From contig NZ_JNJP01000017.1 of NCBI RefSeq assembly GCF_000701705.1, positions 1-64,000 of the forward strand: a stretch of DNA of 64,000 nucleotides, written 5' to 3'. The notes beneath the pieces were generated by a model, which did no database searches, was not told the origin of the DNA, and saw nothing but the letters and a program-made list of their open reading frames with translations. Made by a program: the position numbers and the translations under genes. This DNA comes from Bilophila wadsworthia ATCC 49260 (GTDB lineage: Bacteria; Desulfobacterota; Desulfovibrionia; Desulfovibrionales; Desulfovibrionaceae). How positions within the stretch are numbered: position 1 is the first letter of the stretch; every line of letters begins with the position of its first letter. This document shows, one piece after another, positions 55,116-64,000 of this stretch.

Positions 55116-55169
55116 TTGGGGAGGGGAGGGAAAACTTTTCTGAAGAAAAGTTTTCCCTCCCCTCCCCAA
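55116..55169. repeat. perfect 25-bp hairpin repeat upstream of htpG
   Basis: TTGGGGAGGGGAGGGAAAAC with CTTTTC pairs perfectly with its complement across loop TGAA. It is followed by TCTCCCTTTCCAAAGACTTTT, the usual outer end of this family. It lies between htpG and the beta-lactamase-fold gene. Confidence 0.8.
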
Positions 55170-55276
55170 AACCCACCTCTCCCTTTCCAAAGACTTTTGA
55201 CTTTATCGAATCCCTGTTCGCAGGTTTTTGGGGATAGATTGCTGTTGGAGTAGCACCATTGCAAAGTTGAAGCGCG

Positions 55277-56080
55277 TTAGAGGGCGATGGATTCCAGATC
55301 GTCCGGGACAAACAGGTTGCCGGAGAAGTATTGGCGGCCTTCGGCCGTGTACAGCGTTTTGCGCTCGGGAAGGCGGGTGTCTTCGGTATGCCAGAGCACG
55401 AGGTTCTCCACGCCGAGCTCCGTTGCCGTTTCGCAGGCTTCACGGACCGTGCTGTGGTGCTTTTCGTAGGGCTTGAAGCGGTCGCGGTCCGCATAGAGGC
55501 AGAAAGCTTCACTGAGGAGCCAGCCGCTGCCAGCCGCGTATTTCCGGCCTCGGGGCGTACAGGGTTCGTCGCCGAGGCAGGAGAGCTTTTTGCCGCTGTG
55601 GAGGCCCAACATGAAGCCAAACTGCTTTGCCTTGGTGGAACCGATGTCGAAGAAGGTTGCCCGGTAGCTTCCGAACGGGCGTTCCTCGCCGTCCTCTACG
55701 GGGACGATATGGATGCGGTCGCCAATGTACTGCGTCATACTGGCGGGTAAGGTCATGTCCGCGACGGAGTGGACGACTCCGGCGAGCTCATCATGGCAAT
55801 ACAGCGTAAACGTCCCCTCGTAGCTTCCTCCCCGGATGTTCTGGGCAACGGAGCGGATCATCCAGATCATCCCGAAAAGATGATCGGTGTGGCAATGGGT
55901 CAGGAACGCGTGATGGATGTCGGAAGGCCGGATGCCCGCCCGTTCAAGCTGGGTGAAGATGGCGTTGCCGCCGCCGGCATCCACAAGCAAGGGCTCCTTG
56001 CCGTCAAGAAGGATGAAACACGTGTTGTAACAGCGCGTGGCCCCGGCGTTGCCGGTCCCGAGGACAATGAGTTTTTCCAT
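55277..56080 (-). CDS. metallo-beta-lactamase-fold hydrolase (RNase Z-like)
   Basis: A 267-aa protein with the zinc motif THCHTDHLFGMIWMIRS (HxHxDH, about residues 61-67), preceded by the MEKLIVLGTGNAGATRCYNT start and followed by LSCLGDEPCTP and LVLWHTEDTRLPERK, where the later His ligands lie. RNase Z trims tRNA 3' ends, but many relatives act on other substrates, and here the exosite arm is not evident. The ribosome site is weak (GCGGATATC). Confidence 0.75.
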   Translation of the reverse strand: MEKLIVLGTGNAGATRCYNTCFILLDGKEPLLVDAGGGNAIFTQLERAGIRPSDIHHAFLTHCHTDHLFGMIWMIRSVAQNIRGGSYEGTFTLYCHDELAGVVHSVADMTLPASMTQYIGDRIHIVPVEDGEERPFGSYRATFFDIGSTKAKQFGFMLGLHSGKKLSCLGDEPCTPRGRKYAAGSGWLLSEAFCLYADRDRFKPYEKHHSTVREACETATELGVENLVLWHTEDTRLPERKTLYTAEGRQYFSGNLFVPDDLESIAL

Positions 56081-56531
56081 GATATCCGCCGGAAGCGTTG
56101 TGATGGACAGTATGAAAAGAACCGTATGCGTCGCTCGCCGTCTGGCCAGCCACGGAATTCATTGCAAAGAAAGAAATACCCGCAAAGATGATAGAGAGAA
56201 CCGCGCCGTTCCGCAAGAATGGGAAAACGGCCTTTTCCCGATCCCGAACAAGCCCCACCTCAAACGGCACAAAAAAAGCCGGACGACTCCGGCAGAACGT
56301 GTTCCTATCAGCAGAATGAAACGATAATACGCATAAAATACAGCCGATCAAAACGCTTTGAACCTTCTTCTTATCCCTTTCCTTCCATACGGTAGGAACT
56401 CCTTCCGCGCGGCCTCCCCACCAGCCGAAAGTCTTTGGAGGGAGAGAGGAGGGGGGGGGAGGGGAGAGGGAACCTTTCTCCAGAAAGGTTCCCTCTCCCC
56501 TCCCCCAACATCAAATCATTCATCAATCAAC
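56081..56531. other. 451-bp intergenic region with one G-rich repeat
   Basis: No gene seen. The first 300 bp are unremarkable; the G-rich hairpin repeat occupies about 56427-56510. Confidence 0.5.
56427..56510. repeat. G-rich intergenic repeat copy downstream of prfA
   Basis: GAAAGTCTTTGGAGGGAGAG, then a perfect arm pair: GGGGGAGGGGAGAGGG with AACCTTTCT against AGAAAGGTT and CCCTCTCCCCTCCCCC. It lies 22 nt past the prfA stop, so it probably terminates that operon. Confidence 0.75.
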
Positions 56532-57601
<1,070 letters not shown>

Positions 57602-57605
<4 letters not shown>

Positions 57606-58651
57606 TGACTCCGGTTGCAGGTAGGGGGCGTCTCAAGGCGCGGCGGGTGCTGGCCGACGGCGGAAGCGAGGGCCGCGACCGCGACTTCGACCTGATCCAG
57701 TTCCGGTTCCCTTGTGGTCAGAAGCTGTAAAAACATGCCCGGCGCGCGGAGGATGCGCCCCCAGAACCCGTCGCCCAGACGCGCGGCGTAGCGGATAAGC
57801 TCATAGGACAGGGCACTGATGGGAACCATAAGCAGCAGCTTGAAGGCGATAGTGAAAAGATGCTTGGCCACGGCGCTGTCCGGGGTCCAGACAAGGAGCA
57901 GCAGCGGGACGAGGATCGTATGCAGCAGGATGGCGATGGACATGACGAACAGCAGGAAGGTCGTGCCGCAGCGCGGGTGCAGGCGGCTGAACCGGATGGC
58001 CGACTCGGGCGTCACCGTATCTCCGGATTCGTAGGCATGGATCGTCTTGTGTTCGGCGCCGTGATAGCAGAACACCCGCCGGATGTCCGGGAGGAAGGCG
58101 ATGCCCACGATGTAGCCGATAAAAATCAGAAATTTAAACAGCCCGTCCCAGATGTGGAACGAAAAACCTTCGACGTCGCCGCCGAGCCCGATCCAGTTCA
58201 TGATGATCGAGAGCAGGTGAGGCACGACGACGAACAGGCCCACGGCGAACAGAAGCGACACGATGAGGGTAAGGACAAGCTGCCAGTCCTTGAGTTCCTC
58301 TCCGGTCCCTTCCGTGCTGCGCTCGGCGGAAAGGTTCAGTGCCTTGATGCCGTTGACGAGGGTTTCTATCAGCGTGGGGAAACCGCGCAGGAACGGTTTT
58401 TTGAGCAGCTCGCTGCGGGTGAGGCTGAACCACGGGCGGTTTTCGACGCTGATGTTGCCGTCGGCCGTGCGGACGGCCAGCGCATAGACGTCGCCGTTGC
58501 GCATCATGACGCCTTCCATCACGGCCTGCCCGCCGACAAGCTGCGCGGGGGCTAGGAACGGCAAAAGGCGCCCAAGGCTCATTGGGAATCGTTTCCCGGA
58601 ACGGGCGGAAGAAACGGACGTGGCGGCCGGACGACCGGTGCGCGTGGACAT
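57602..58651 (-). CDS. DUF1385-family membrane protein
   Basis: A 349-aa protein from ATG 58651 (GAGG 7 nt upstream; the frame opens at 58780, and ATG 58582 is possible). The family motif is AQLVGGQAVMEGVMMRNGDV (about 34-53). Membrane helices lie in the middle (LTLIVSLLFAVGLFVVVPHL, FLIFIGYIVGIAFLPDI), then the conserved YHGAEHKTIHAYESGD and HPRCGTTFLLFVMSIAILL. The function is unknown; the His, Glu and Cys-rich motifs suggest metal binding. Confidence 0.88.
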
Positions 58652-58759
58652 GGAAAGACCTCGGAATGTCACTCCCTGAACGTGTGTCCCCGGCGCGGTT
58701 CCCGACTGGTTGACTTGCGGACTTCGGGGAAGGACGAAAAAAAGGGATGGAACTCGAAG

Positions 58760-58789
58760 GCCTCCCGGAGGGCGGGCCACCCGGGAGGC
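58760..58789 (-). terminator. hairpin after rpmE
   Basis: GCCTCCCGG/CCGGGAGGC with a 12-nt loop, 28 nt past the rpmE stop. There is no strong T-tract, so it may attenuate read-through into DUF1385-prfA. Confidence 0.55.
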
Positions 58790-58816
58790 GTAAAGGCTGC
58801 GCAGGAGGCCGGCGCG

Positions 58817-59026
58817 TTACTTGTTGAGATTGGCGTACTTCTTGCGGAAGCGGTCAATGCGGCCAGCCGTATCGAGGAAACGCTGCTTGCCGGTGAAGAA
58901 AGGATGGCAAGCGGAGCAAATTTCCACATGGACGGTTTCTCCTTTAGTGGAGAGGAGTTCTACCTGATTGCCGCAGGCGCAGGTGATCTTGGCCTTGTAC
59001 ACTTTGGGATGAATTTTTTCTTTCAT
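58817..59026 (-). CDS. rpmE: 50S ribosomal protein L31
   Basis: A 69-aa protein from ATG 59026 with AGGAGCC just upstream (the frame opens at 59158). The sequence MKEKIHPKVYKAKITCACGN, then ICSACHPFFTGKQRF, has the C-x-C and C-x-x-C pairs of the zinc-binding form. It lies on the surface of the large subunit near the central protuberance. A sigma-70 promoter precedes it. Confidence 0.96.
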   Translation of the reverse strand: MKEKIHPKVYKAKITCACGNQVELLSTKGETVHVEICSACHPFFTGKQRFLDTAGRIDRFRKKYANLNK

Positions 59027-59056
59027 GGTCAGGCTCCTATAAAGTCGGGACTCAGC

Positions 59057-59085
59057 TATATATACCCTGAAGTGCCGTTTGGCAA
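59057..59085 (-). promoter_or_regulatory. sigma-70 promoter of rpmE
   Basis: Minus-strand TTGCCA (59085-59080), a 17-bp spacer and TATATA (59062-59057), about 30 nt before the ATG. Confidence 0.6.
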
Positions 59086-59392
59086 GGGATTCTTCCCCGA
59101 GGAGGCTTTTGCCTCCGGCTCGGGCATTCCGGCAAAGATTTTTTTGCATCCGGGCCATTTTTTTCCTTTTTGTCGTGTCATTTATGTATAATGCTTGAAG
59201 TTATCATTTTATTGTCTGATTTCGAAGTGTTATCGTTCCACAAAATGGTGGCGTTCTAACTCGGGGGGTGGTAAAAACGCTTTTTGCAATACAAATAAGG
59301 GAGGATAGCGCAAAATATCCCGGTGACAACCGCAAAAACAAAGGGTAAAGACCACCGCTGGCACATCTCACTATTCAGGTAAGGAGTCTTTT

Positions 59393-59668
59393 ATGACCAA
59401 AGCAGATCTTGTTGACAAAATCCACGCCAAGGCTGGCCTCGGCACCAAGGCCGCAACCGAACAGTTCCTCGACGCGGCCATCAGTGTGCTGTCCGAAACC
59501 ATCGCCAACGGCGAACAGGTTTCCTTCACCGGCTTCGGTAGCTTCAAGGTCGTCGAACGCAGCGAACGCAAGGGCCGCAACCCCCGCACCGGCGAGGAAT
59601 GCCTCATCCCCGCTTCCCGCGTCGTGAAGTTCACTCCCGGCAAGGCGCTGAAAGAAGCCGTGAAATAG
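59393..59668 (+). CDS. HU-family DNA-binding protein
   Basis: A 91-aa histone-like protein. MTKADLVDKIHAKAGLGTKA forms the N-terminal helices. The conserved GEQVSFTGFGSFKVVERSER precedes the DNA-intercalating arm GRNPRTGEECLIPASRVVKF, with the key RNPRTG and Pro. It bends and compacts the nucleoid as a dimer. AAGGAG precedes the ATG. The 366-bp gap from rpmE holds TATAAT at 59187-59192 and a long leader, but no other gene. A terminator follows. Confidence 0.95.
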   Translation: MTKADLVDKIHAKAGLGTKAATEQFLDAAISVLSETIANGEQVSFTGFGSFKVVERSERKGRNPRTGEECLIPASRVVKFTPGKALKEAVK

Positions 59669-59727
59669 TGTGTACGGGCGCAGCCTCTTTTCCGGGGCTG
59701 TAGTCCCGGAAACGACATCCGGTACAT

Positions 59728-59757
59728 AAATCCCGCGGCCCCGGCTGCGGGATTTTT
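59728..59757 (+). terminator. terminator after the HU gene
   Basis: AAATCCCGC/GCGGGATTT with a 10-nt loop, followed by TTTTGC, 60 nt after the stop. Confidence 0.85.
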
Positions 59758-59947
59758 GCATTCCTGCCCGCAACGGGCCAGATTGTTATTCCTTTTTCCT
59801 TGTGCTATTTCTTTGAGATTGCAGTGCCGAATACACGTCGCGCCGTGCCCATAGTCCCGTTTCCGGGGCTCGGGAGCGGCTTTTTTATGTGGCTTCGGCA
59901 GGATTTCCGCTTCGGGCGGCAAGGTTTCAACAAAGGAATGAGGGAAC

Positions 59948-60670
59948 ATGATAGGACCGGTTGCGAACAGCGTTTGTATTGTCGCGGGCTCCATTCTCGG
60001 GGCGCTCTGCGGGCCTGTGCTCAGTCAGGAGTTCAGGAAAAAGATCATGAATGTCTTCAGCTGCATCACGCTCGGCATCGGCGTGACCATGCTGTCGAAG
60101 GGCGACTCGCTGCCTCCTGTCGTGCTTTCCCTGCTGTTCGGAACGGCGCTCGGCGAGCTGACCCGCTTCGAATCCCTGGTGATGAAGGGGGCCTTCAAGG
60201 TGGCGGGGCTGTTCAAGCGGAACGGCAAAGCCAAGGGCGGCAAGTCCGAAACGCTGTCCGAGACGGTGTTCCGCGATCAGTTCGCCGTGGCGACGGTCCT
60301 TTTTTGCGTGAGCGGCCTCGGGATCATCGGTTCCATGCGCGAAGGCCTGACCGGCGAGTGTTCCCTCCTGCTCATCAAGGGCGTGCTCGATCTGTTCACG
60401 GCCATGCTCATTTCGGCGAGCATCGGCAGTGTGGTGGGCGTGCTGGCCGTTCCGCAGTGCGCCATTCAGTTTGCCTTGCTGTTCGGGGCCACGATGCTCA
60501 TGCCGTACACCACGCCGACCATGTTTGCGGATTTCTCCGCTTGCGGCGGCATCATCATGCTCGGCGCGGGGCTGCGCCAGATGGGGCTCGTGCAGGTCCC
60601 TATCCTCAGTATGTTGCCCGGTCTGTTTTTCGTCATGCCGCTGTCCGCATTATGGAAGCAGATTATGTAG
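59948..60670 (+). CDS. DUF554-family membrane protein (second copy)
   Basis: A 240-aa integral membrane protein related to the one at 51378-52079. It shares FGTALGELTRFESLVMKGAF, FAVATVLFCVSGLGIIGSMR, the KGVLDLFTAMLISASIGSVV helix and ADFSACGGIIMLGAGLRQMG. About six membrane segments are visible. GAGGGAACATG provides a ribosome site. Role unknown. Confidence 0.85.
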   Translation: MIGPVANSVCIVAGSILGALCGPVLSQEFRKKIMNVFSCITLGIGVTMLSKGDSLPPVVLSLLFGTALGELTRFESLVMKGAFKVAGLFKRNGKAKGGKSETLSETVFRDQFAVATVLFCVSGLGIIGSMREGLTGECSLLLIKGVLDLFTAMLISASIGSVVGVLAVPQCAIQFALLFGATMLMPYTTPTMFADFSACGGIIMLGAGLRQMGLVQVPILSMLPGLFFVMPLSALWKQIM

Positions 60671-60763
60671 ATGAGAGAATCGGACGAGGGGGCTTCACCG
60701 GAAGCCCCCTCGTCGCGTATGGGAAAAGCCGTTTTTGAGGGGGAAGGAAGAGGGGGAGGCTCA

Positions 60764-61540
60764 TCAGGCTTTGGGCGTGGCGGTGAAGAAGAAGCGGGGG
60801 AAGCGGAAGATGATTTCCCCGTTGCCCTGCTTCGGATAGCGTGCGGCGACCTCCTCCAGCACGGCCTGTTCGAAGGCTGCGGCGCGTTCGCCGGAAAGGA
60901 GGCTCAGGTAGGGGCGCAGTCCCGTGCCTTTATACCAATCCATGATGGCCTCGTGGGACGGCATACGGTGGAGATAGGTGATCTGCCACATCTGGAACTG
61001 TCCGGCTTCGGCGGCGAGGATGTCGAAATAGGCCTCTTGGGAAAGCGTATGGAAGATCCGCGCGGAGGCGAGTTCGGCGCGCCACTCGTCCGAGGCGGCA
61101 AGTTCCCCGATGATCCGGTGGATGGGCTCCTGATAGTTCATGGGAACCTGCAGGGCGAGCATTCCGCCGGGGCGGAGCAGGGCGAGCATGTCCCGGATGA
61201 GCCGGGGATGGTCGGGGACCCACTGGATGCAGGCGTTGGAAAACACCACATCGAACCCGTCCTCCCCAAGTGAGGGCAAATTCAGGGCATCGCAGATCCG
61301 GAACTCCATGTCCGGGTGATCGTCCTTCGCGGCTTCGATCATCTCCGGTGAACTGTCGATGCCGATGATGCGCAGGGCATTGGGGAAGGCGTCCGCCAGA
61401 ACCTGCGTGCTGTTGCCGGGGCCGCATCCCACATCGAGCAGCTTGCGCGGCTGTTCAAGGTCGATGCGTTTGACCAGATCGATGGACGGCTGCGTCCTTT
61501 CGGCCTTGAAGCGGAGATAGGCGGCGGAATCCCATTGCAT
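60764..61540 (-). CDS. tam: trans-aconitate 2-methyltransferase-like SAM methyltransferase
   Basis: A 258-aa class I methyltransferase. SAM motif I is LLDVGCGPGNSTQVLADAFP (about 34-53), followed by IIGIDSSPEMIEAAKDDHPD and DVVFSNACIQWVPDHPRLIR. The N-terminus MQWDSAAYLRFKAERTQPSI matches Tam, which methylates trans-aconitate that would otherwise inhibit aconitase. It lies 190 bp from icd, in keeping with citrate-cycle house-keeping. The specificity is inferred from family resemblance. Confidence 0.85.
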   Translation of the reverse strand: MQWDSAAYLRFKAERTQPSIDLVKRIDLEQPRKLLDVGCGPGNSTQVLADAFPNALRIIGIDSSPEMIEAAKDDHPDMEFRICDALNLPSLGEDGFDVVFSNACIQWVPDHPRLIRDMLALLRPGGMLALQVPMNYQEPIHRIIGELAASDEWRAELASARIFHTLSQEAYFDILAAEAGQFQMWQITYLHRMPSHEAIMDWYKGTGLRPYLSLLSGERAAAFEQAVLEEVAARYPKQGNGEIIFRFPRFFFTATPKA

Positions 61541-61731
61541 GGCGTGCCTCTTGCGGGCTGAAGGTGGGCGGAGTTTTCCCTAAAAGCCCTTTTGCGGTAA
61601 TGCCGTTCCCGCCGCCCTGTCAAGCGGACGGAAAAGGGAGGAAACGTGTTCCTTTCCTCCCCTTCTTTATGTGGCTTTTGATGGAAAAACGGCCTGCGCC
61701 GTTTCCCTCGGTCGCCATTCTGTCACGCGGG

Positions 61732-62880
61732 CTACAGCAGCTTGGTGATGATCTCTCCAAACTCGGTGCAGCCGACCGTGCGGGCGTCGGTCATCTGCGC
61801 GGCGAGGTCTTCGGTGACGGCGCGGCGGGCGATGGCGGTGTTCACGGCCTTGTAGATGCGGGTGGCGGCTTCCTTCCAGCCTATGTGCTCCAGCATGAGC
61901 GCGCCGCTGAGGATGAGGCTGCCGGGGTTGGCCCGGTCCTTCCCGGCGAGGCTCGGCGCGGTGCCGTGGGTCGCTTCGAAGAAGGCCAGCTTTTCCGACA
62001 TGTTCACGCCGGGGGCAAGGCCAAGGCCGCCGACCTGCGCGGCGAGGGCGTCCGAAATGTAGTCGCCGTTCAGGTTGGGCGTGGCGAGCACGCGGTACTG
62101 CTCGGGGCGGATGAGGGCTTCCTGGAACATCGCGTCGGCGATGCGGTCCTTGATGACCAGCTTGCCCGGCGCGGAAGCGGCTTCGGCTTCGACCACGGTC
62201 TGGGCGGCGAATTCTTCCTTCGCCACATCGTAGCCGTGCTGGCGGAACGCGCCCTCGGTGAACTTCATGATGTTGCCCTTGTGCACAAGGGTCACGCTCG
62301 GAAGGTTCTGGGCGAGGGCGTGGCGGATGGCGGCGCGGACAAGGCGCTTGGAGCCTTTTTCGGTCATGGGCTTGATGCCCACGGCGGCGGAGGCGTCCAC
62401 ATTGGCTCCCAGTTCGTCGCGCAGGAAGGCGATGAGCTTGGCGGCTTCGGGCGTCCCGGCCTTGTATTCGATGCCCGCGTAGACGTCTTCGGTGTTTTCG
62501 CGGAAGACGATCATGTCCACGCGCTCGGGATGCTTGACCGGTGACTCGATGCCTTCAAAGTAGCGGATGGGCCGGATGCAGGCGTAGAGGTCGAGGGTCT
62601 GGCGCAGGGTGACGTTGAGGCTGCGGAAACCCGTGCCCACCGGCGTGCCGAGGGGGCCCTTGATGGCGAGCTCGGCGCCGCGCAGGGCGGCGAGGGTTTC
62701 GTCGGGCAGGAGCGTCCCGGTTTCCTTGAGCGCCTTTTCGCCCGCGAGCAGTTCCTTCCAGTCGAAACCGCGCTCGTCGCCGTAGCTCAGACGGATGGCT
62801 TCATCAATGACGGGGCGCGCGCTTTTCCACACGTCCGGGCCGATGCCGTCGCCTTCAATCCAGTAAACAGTCTTGCGCAT
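61732..62880 (-). CDS. icd: isocitrate dehydrogenase
   Basis: A 382-aa enzyme of the isocitrate/isopropylmalate dehydrogenase family that converts isocitrate to 2-oxoglutarate. Visible features are VYWIEGDGIGPDVWKSARPV, the substrate loop GTGFRSLNVTLRQTLDLYAC, VFRENTEDVYAGIEYKAGT, the catalytic VTLVHKGNIMKFTEGAFR with Lys, and the cofactor-side EATHGTAPSLAGKDRANPGS. The FRSLNVTLR loop favours the isocitrate enzyme over isopropylmalate. Cofactor choice (NAD or NADP) is not certain. GGAGAGAC precedes the ATG. Confidence 0.92.
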   Translation of the reverse strand: MRKTVYWIEGDGIGPDVWKSARPVIDEAIRLSYGDERGFDWKELLAGEKALKETGTLLPDETLAALRGAELAIKGPLGTPVGTGFRSLNVTLRQTLDLYACIRPIRYFEGIESPVKHPERVDMIVFRENTEDVYAGIEYKAGTPEAAKLIAFLRDELGANVDASAAVGIKPMTEKGSKRLVRAAIRHALAQNLPSVTLVHKGNIMKFTEGAFRQHGYDVAKEEFAAQTVVEAEAASAPGKLVIKDRIADAMFQEALIRPEQYRVLATPNLNGDYISDALAAQVGGLGLAPGVNMSEKLAFFEATHGTAPSLAGKDRANPGSLILSGALMLEHIGWKEAATRIYKAVNTAIARRAVTEDLAAQMTDARTVGCTEFGEIITKLL

Positions 62881-62954
62881 GGGGAGAGACTCCAGAAATG
62901 TTACGTGGCTCGCGCCACGGTTGACGTCCGCGTGCCTCGCGGCGTGGGCAGAAA

Positions 62955-64000
62955 CTACTCGCCTGAGGCCGGGTTGTCAAAAAGGCTACAGTTGTCGGCA
63001 AGTTTGCGGTGCGGCGCGGGCAGGGGGAAGGCCTCGATGTCCTGCGGCGCGATCCACTGGCAGGCTGTGGCCTCGGCCAGCTCCTCGGGCACGGGGCATC
63101 CTTTGGGCTTGCCCTCCAGCCTGAGCTGGTAACAGCGCAGGGTGATCCGGTAGGTCGTGTAGTTGTGGCGGATGACGTCCAGCGGGCGCACGATGGCGAC
63201 CTTGAAGCCGACTTCCTCCATCCATTCGCGCGCGACGGCCTGTTCCGGCGTTTCGCCGGGCTCCACGCAACCGCCGGGGAATTCCCACAGCCCGCCCCAG
63301 ACGTCCTTTTCGTTGCGGCGCTGGATGAAGACTTTCCCTTCATGCAGGAGCACCCCGCACACTACCTCGATCTGCGTGACGGCGGCTTTCTTGCCGGGAA
63401 CCGGGCGTTCGTTCTGGATGCCGAGGTGGCGGCTTTCGCACAGCCCGGCCAGCGGGCAGCGTTCGCACTCGGGCTTTTTGCGGCATACGAGCGCGCCCAG
63501 CTCCATGAGCCCCTGATTGAAGTTCCGGGCCTCGCCTTTCGGGATGAGGGCTTGCGCCAGTTCGCGGATGCGGCTCTTGGCGGGCTCTTCCTTTACGGGC
63601 GTGTCGATGTCGAACACGCGGGACAGGACGCGCTCCACATTGCCGTCCACGCAGGGGACTTCCTCGTTGTAGGCTGTGCTGGCGATGGCCCCGGCGGTGT
63701 ACGGGCCCACGCCGGGCAGGGCGAGGATGTCGGCGTAGCTGGTGGGGAAGTTCCCGCCGTGGCGTTCCATGATCACCCGGGCGGCGGCCTGGATGTTGCG
63801 CGCGCGGCGGTAGTAGCCGAGCCCTTCCCATGCCTTGAGCAGGTCTTCCTCGGGCGCGGCGGCGACGGCGGCCACGTCGGGGAAACGCTCCATCCAACGC
63901 AGGAAGTATTGGACGCCCCGGTCCATCTGCGTCTGCTGCATCATGACTTCGGCGATCCACGTCCGGTAAGGCGTGTAGTCGGCCCGCCACGGCAGCGGGC
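62955..64000 (-). CDS. mutY: A/G-specific adenine glycosylase, cut by the right edge
   Basis: The frame runs in from the right edge (visible start PLPWRADYTPYRTWIAEVMM, QQTQ) and stops at 62955, giving 348 residues. MutY removes adenine mispaired with 8-oxoguanine. The HhH motif LPGVGPYTAGAIASTAY is followed by VDGNVERVLSRVFDID with the catalytic Asp. The iron-sulfur Cys cluster CRKKPECERCPLAGLC has 5, 2 and 5 residues between ligands (6, 2, 5 is usual). The C-terminal NUDIX-like domain (GLWEFPGGCVEPGETPEQAV) checks for 8-oxoguanine. The true start is beyond the window. Confidence 0.93.
   Translation of the reverse strand, partial: PLPWRADYTPYRTWIAEVMMQQTQMDRGVQYFLRWMERFPDVAAVAAAPEEDLLKAWEGLGYYRRARNIQAAARVIMERHGGNFPTSYADILALPGVGPYTAGAIASTAYNEEVPCVDGNVERVLSRVFDIDTPVKEEPAKSRIRELAQALIPKGEARNFNQGLMELGALVCRKKPECERCPLAGLCESRHLGIQNERPVPGKKAAVTQIEVVCGVLLHEGKVFIQRRNEKDVWGGLWEFPGGCVEPGETPEQAVAREWMEEVGFKVAIVRPLDVIRHNYTTYRITLRCYQLRLEGKPKGCPVPEELAEATACQWIAPQDIEAFPLPAPHRKLADNCSLFDNPASGE

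Overview
The window looks like the chromosome of a Bilophila-type member of the Desulfovibrionaceae. The best evidence is a taurine-dissimilation cluster (alanine dehydrogenase, taurine:pyruvate aminotransferase, an iron-type alcohol dehydrogenase matching sulfoacetaldehyde reductase) beside a sigma-54 activator and a TRAP transporter. A GC-rich, strongly codon-biased core (about 30.6-64 kb) contrasts with a mosaic accessory left half. Function calls come from reading motifs and families in the translations; no database search was run.

Layout. 1-5.6 kb: the end of a phage-like gene, a small orphan, and a leftward module of a MoxR/CobS-type AAA ATPase, a small protein, a DUF3150 protein and a VWA protein. 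The VWA gene is cut off at about 1072 by a transposon-end-like repeat. A Phd/VapC toxin-antitoxin pair lies upstream. 5.6-11.5 kb: broken amidohydrolase remnants, a membrane-embedded LuxR-type regulator, a TRAP transporter (binding protein plus fused permease) and an HbpS/GlcG-like protein. 11.5-16.8 kb: remnants, a primase/RepA-like replication gene split by a frameshift in an 8-A run, and a tyrosine integrase.

16.8-30.6 kb: an integrative mobilizable island in a tRNA-Ser(CGA) gene. It is bounded by a 15-bp repeat (16837-16851 and 30538-30552) equal to the tRNA 3' end. It carries a HigBA-like toxin-antitoxin pair, a complete type I restriction system (hsdM, hsdS, hsdR), a nuclease-like orphan, a B-box membrane protein, a mobilization set (MobB-like, relaxase, MobC, probable oriT), a RepA-like ATPase, an AlpA regulator, an orphan and a P4-type integrase. 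The second integrase at 15.0-16.7 kb sits just beyond the inner repeat, which implies two islands stacked at one tRNA gene.

30.8-64 kb, mostly core: heptosyltransferase-like protein, aroE, fused secDF, hypC, TRAP transporter, taurine regulator and ald-tpa-sarD, ferredoxin-nitroreductase, uvrA, two DUF554 proteins, hydrogenase maturation protease, htpG, a beta-lactamase-fold hydrolase, prfA-DUF1385-rpmE, HU, a methyltransferase, icd and mutY (cut by the window edge). In the taurine pathway, Tpa moves the amino group of taurine to pyruvate, Ald regenerates pyruvate from alanine and releases ammonia, and SarD reduces sulfoacetaldehyde to isethionate. A good sigma-54 promoter precedes ald. A family of long G-rich hairpins recurs between core genes.
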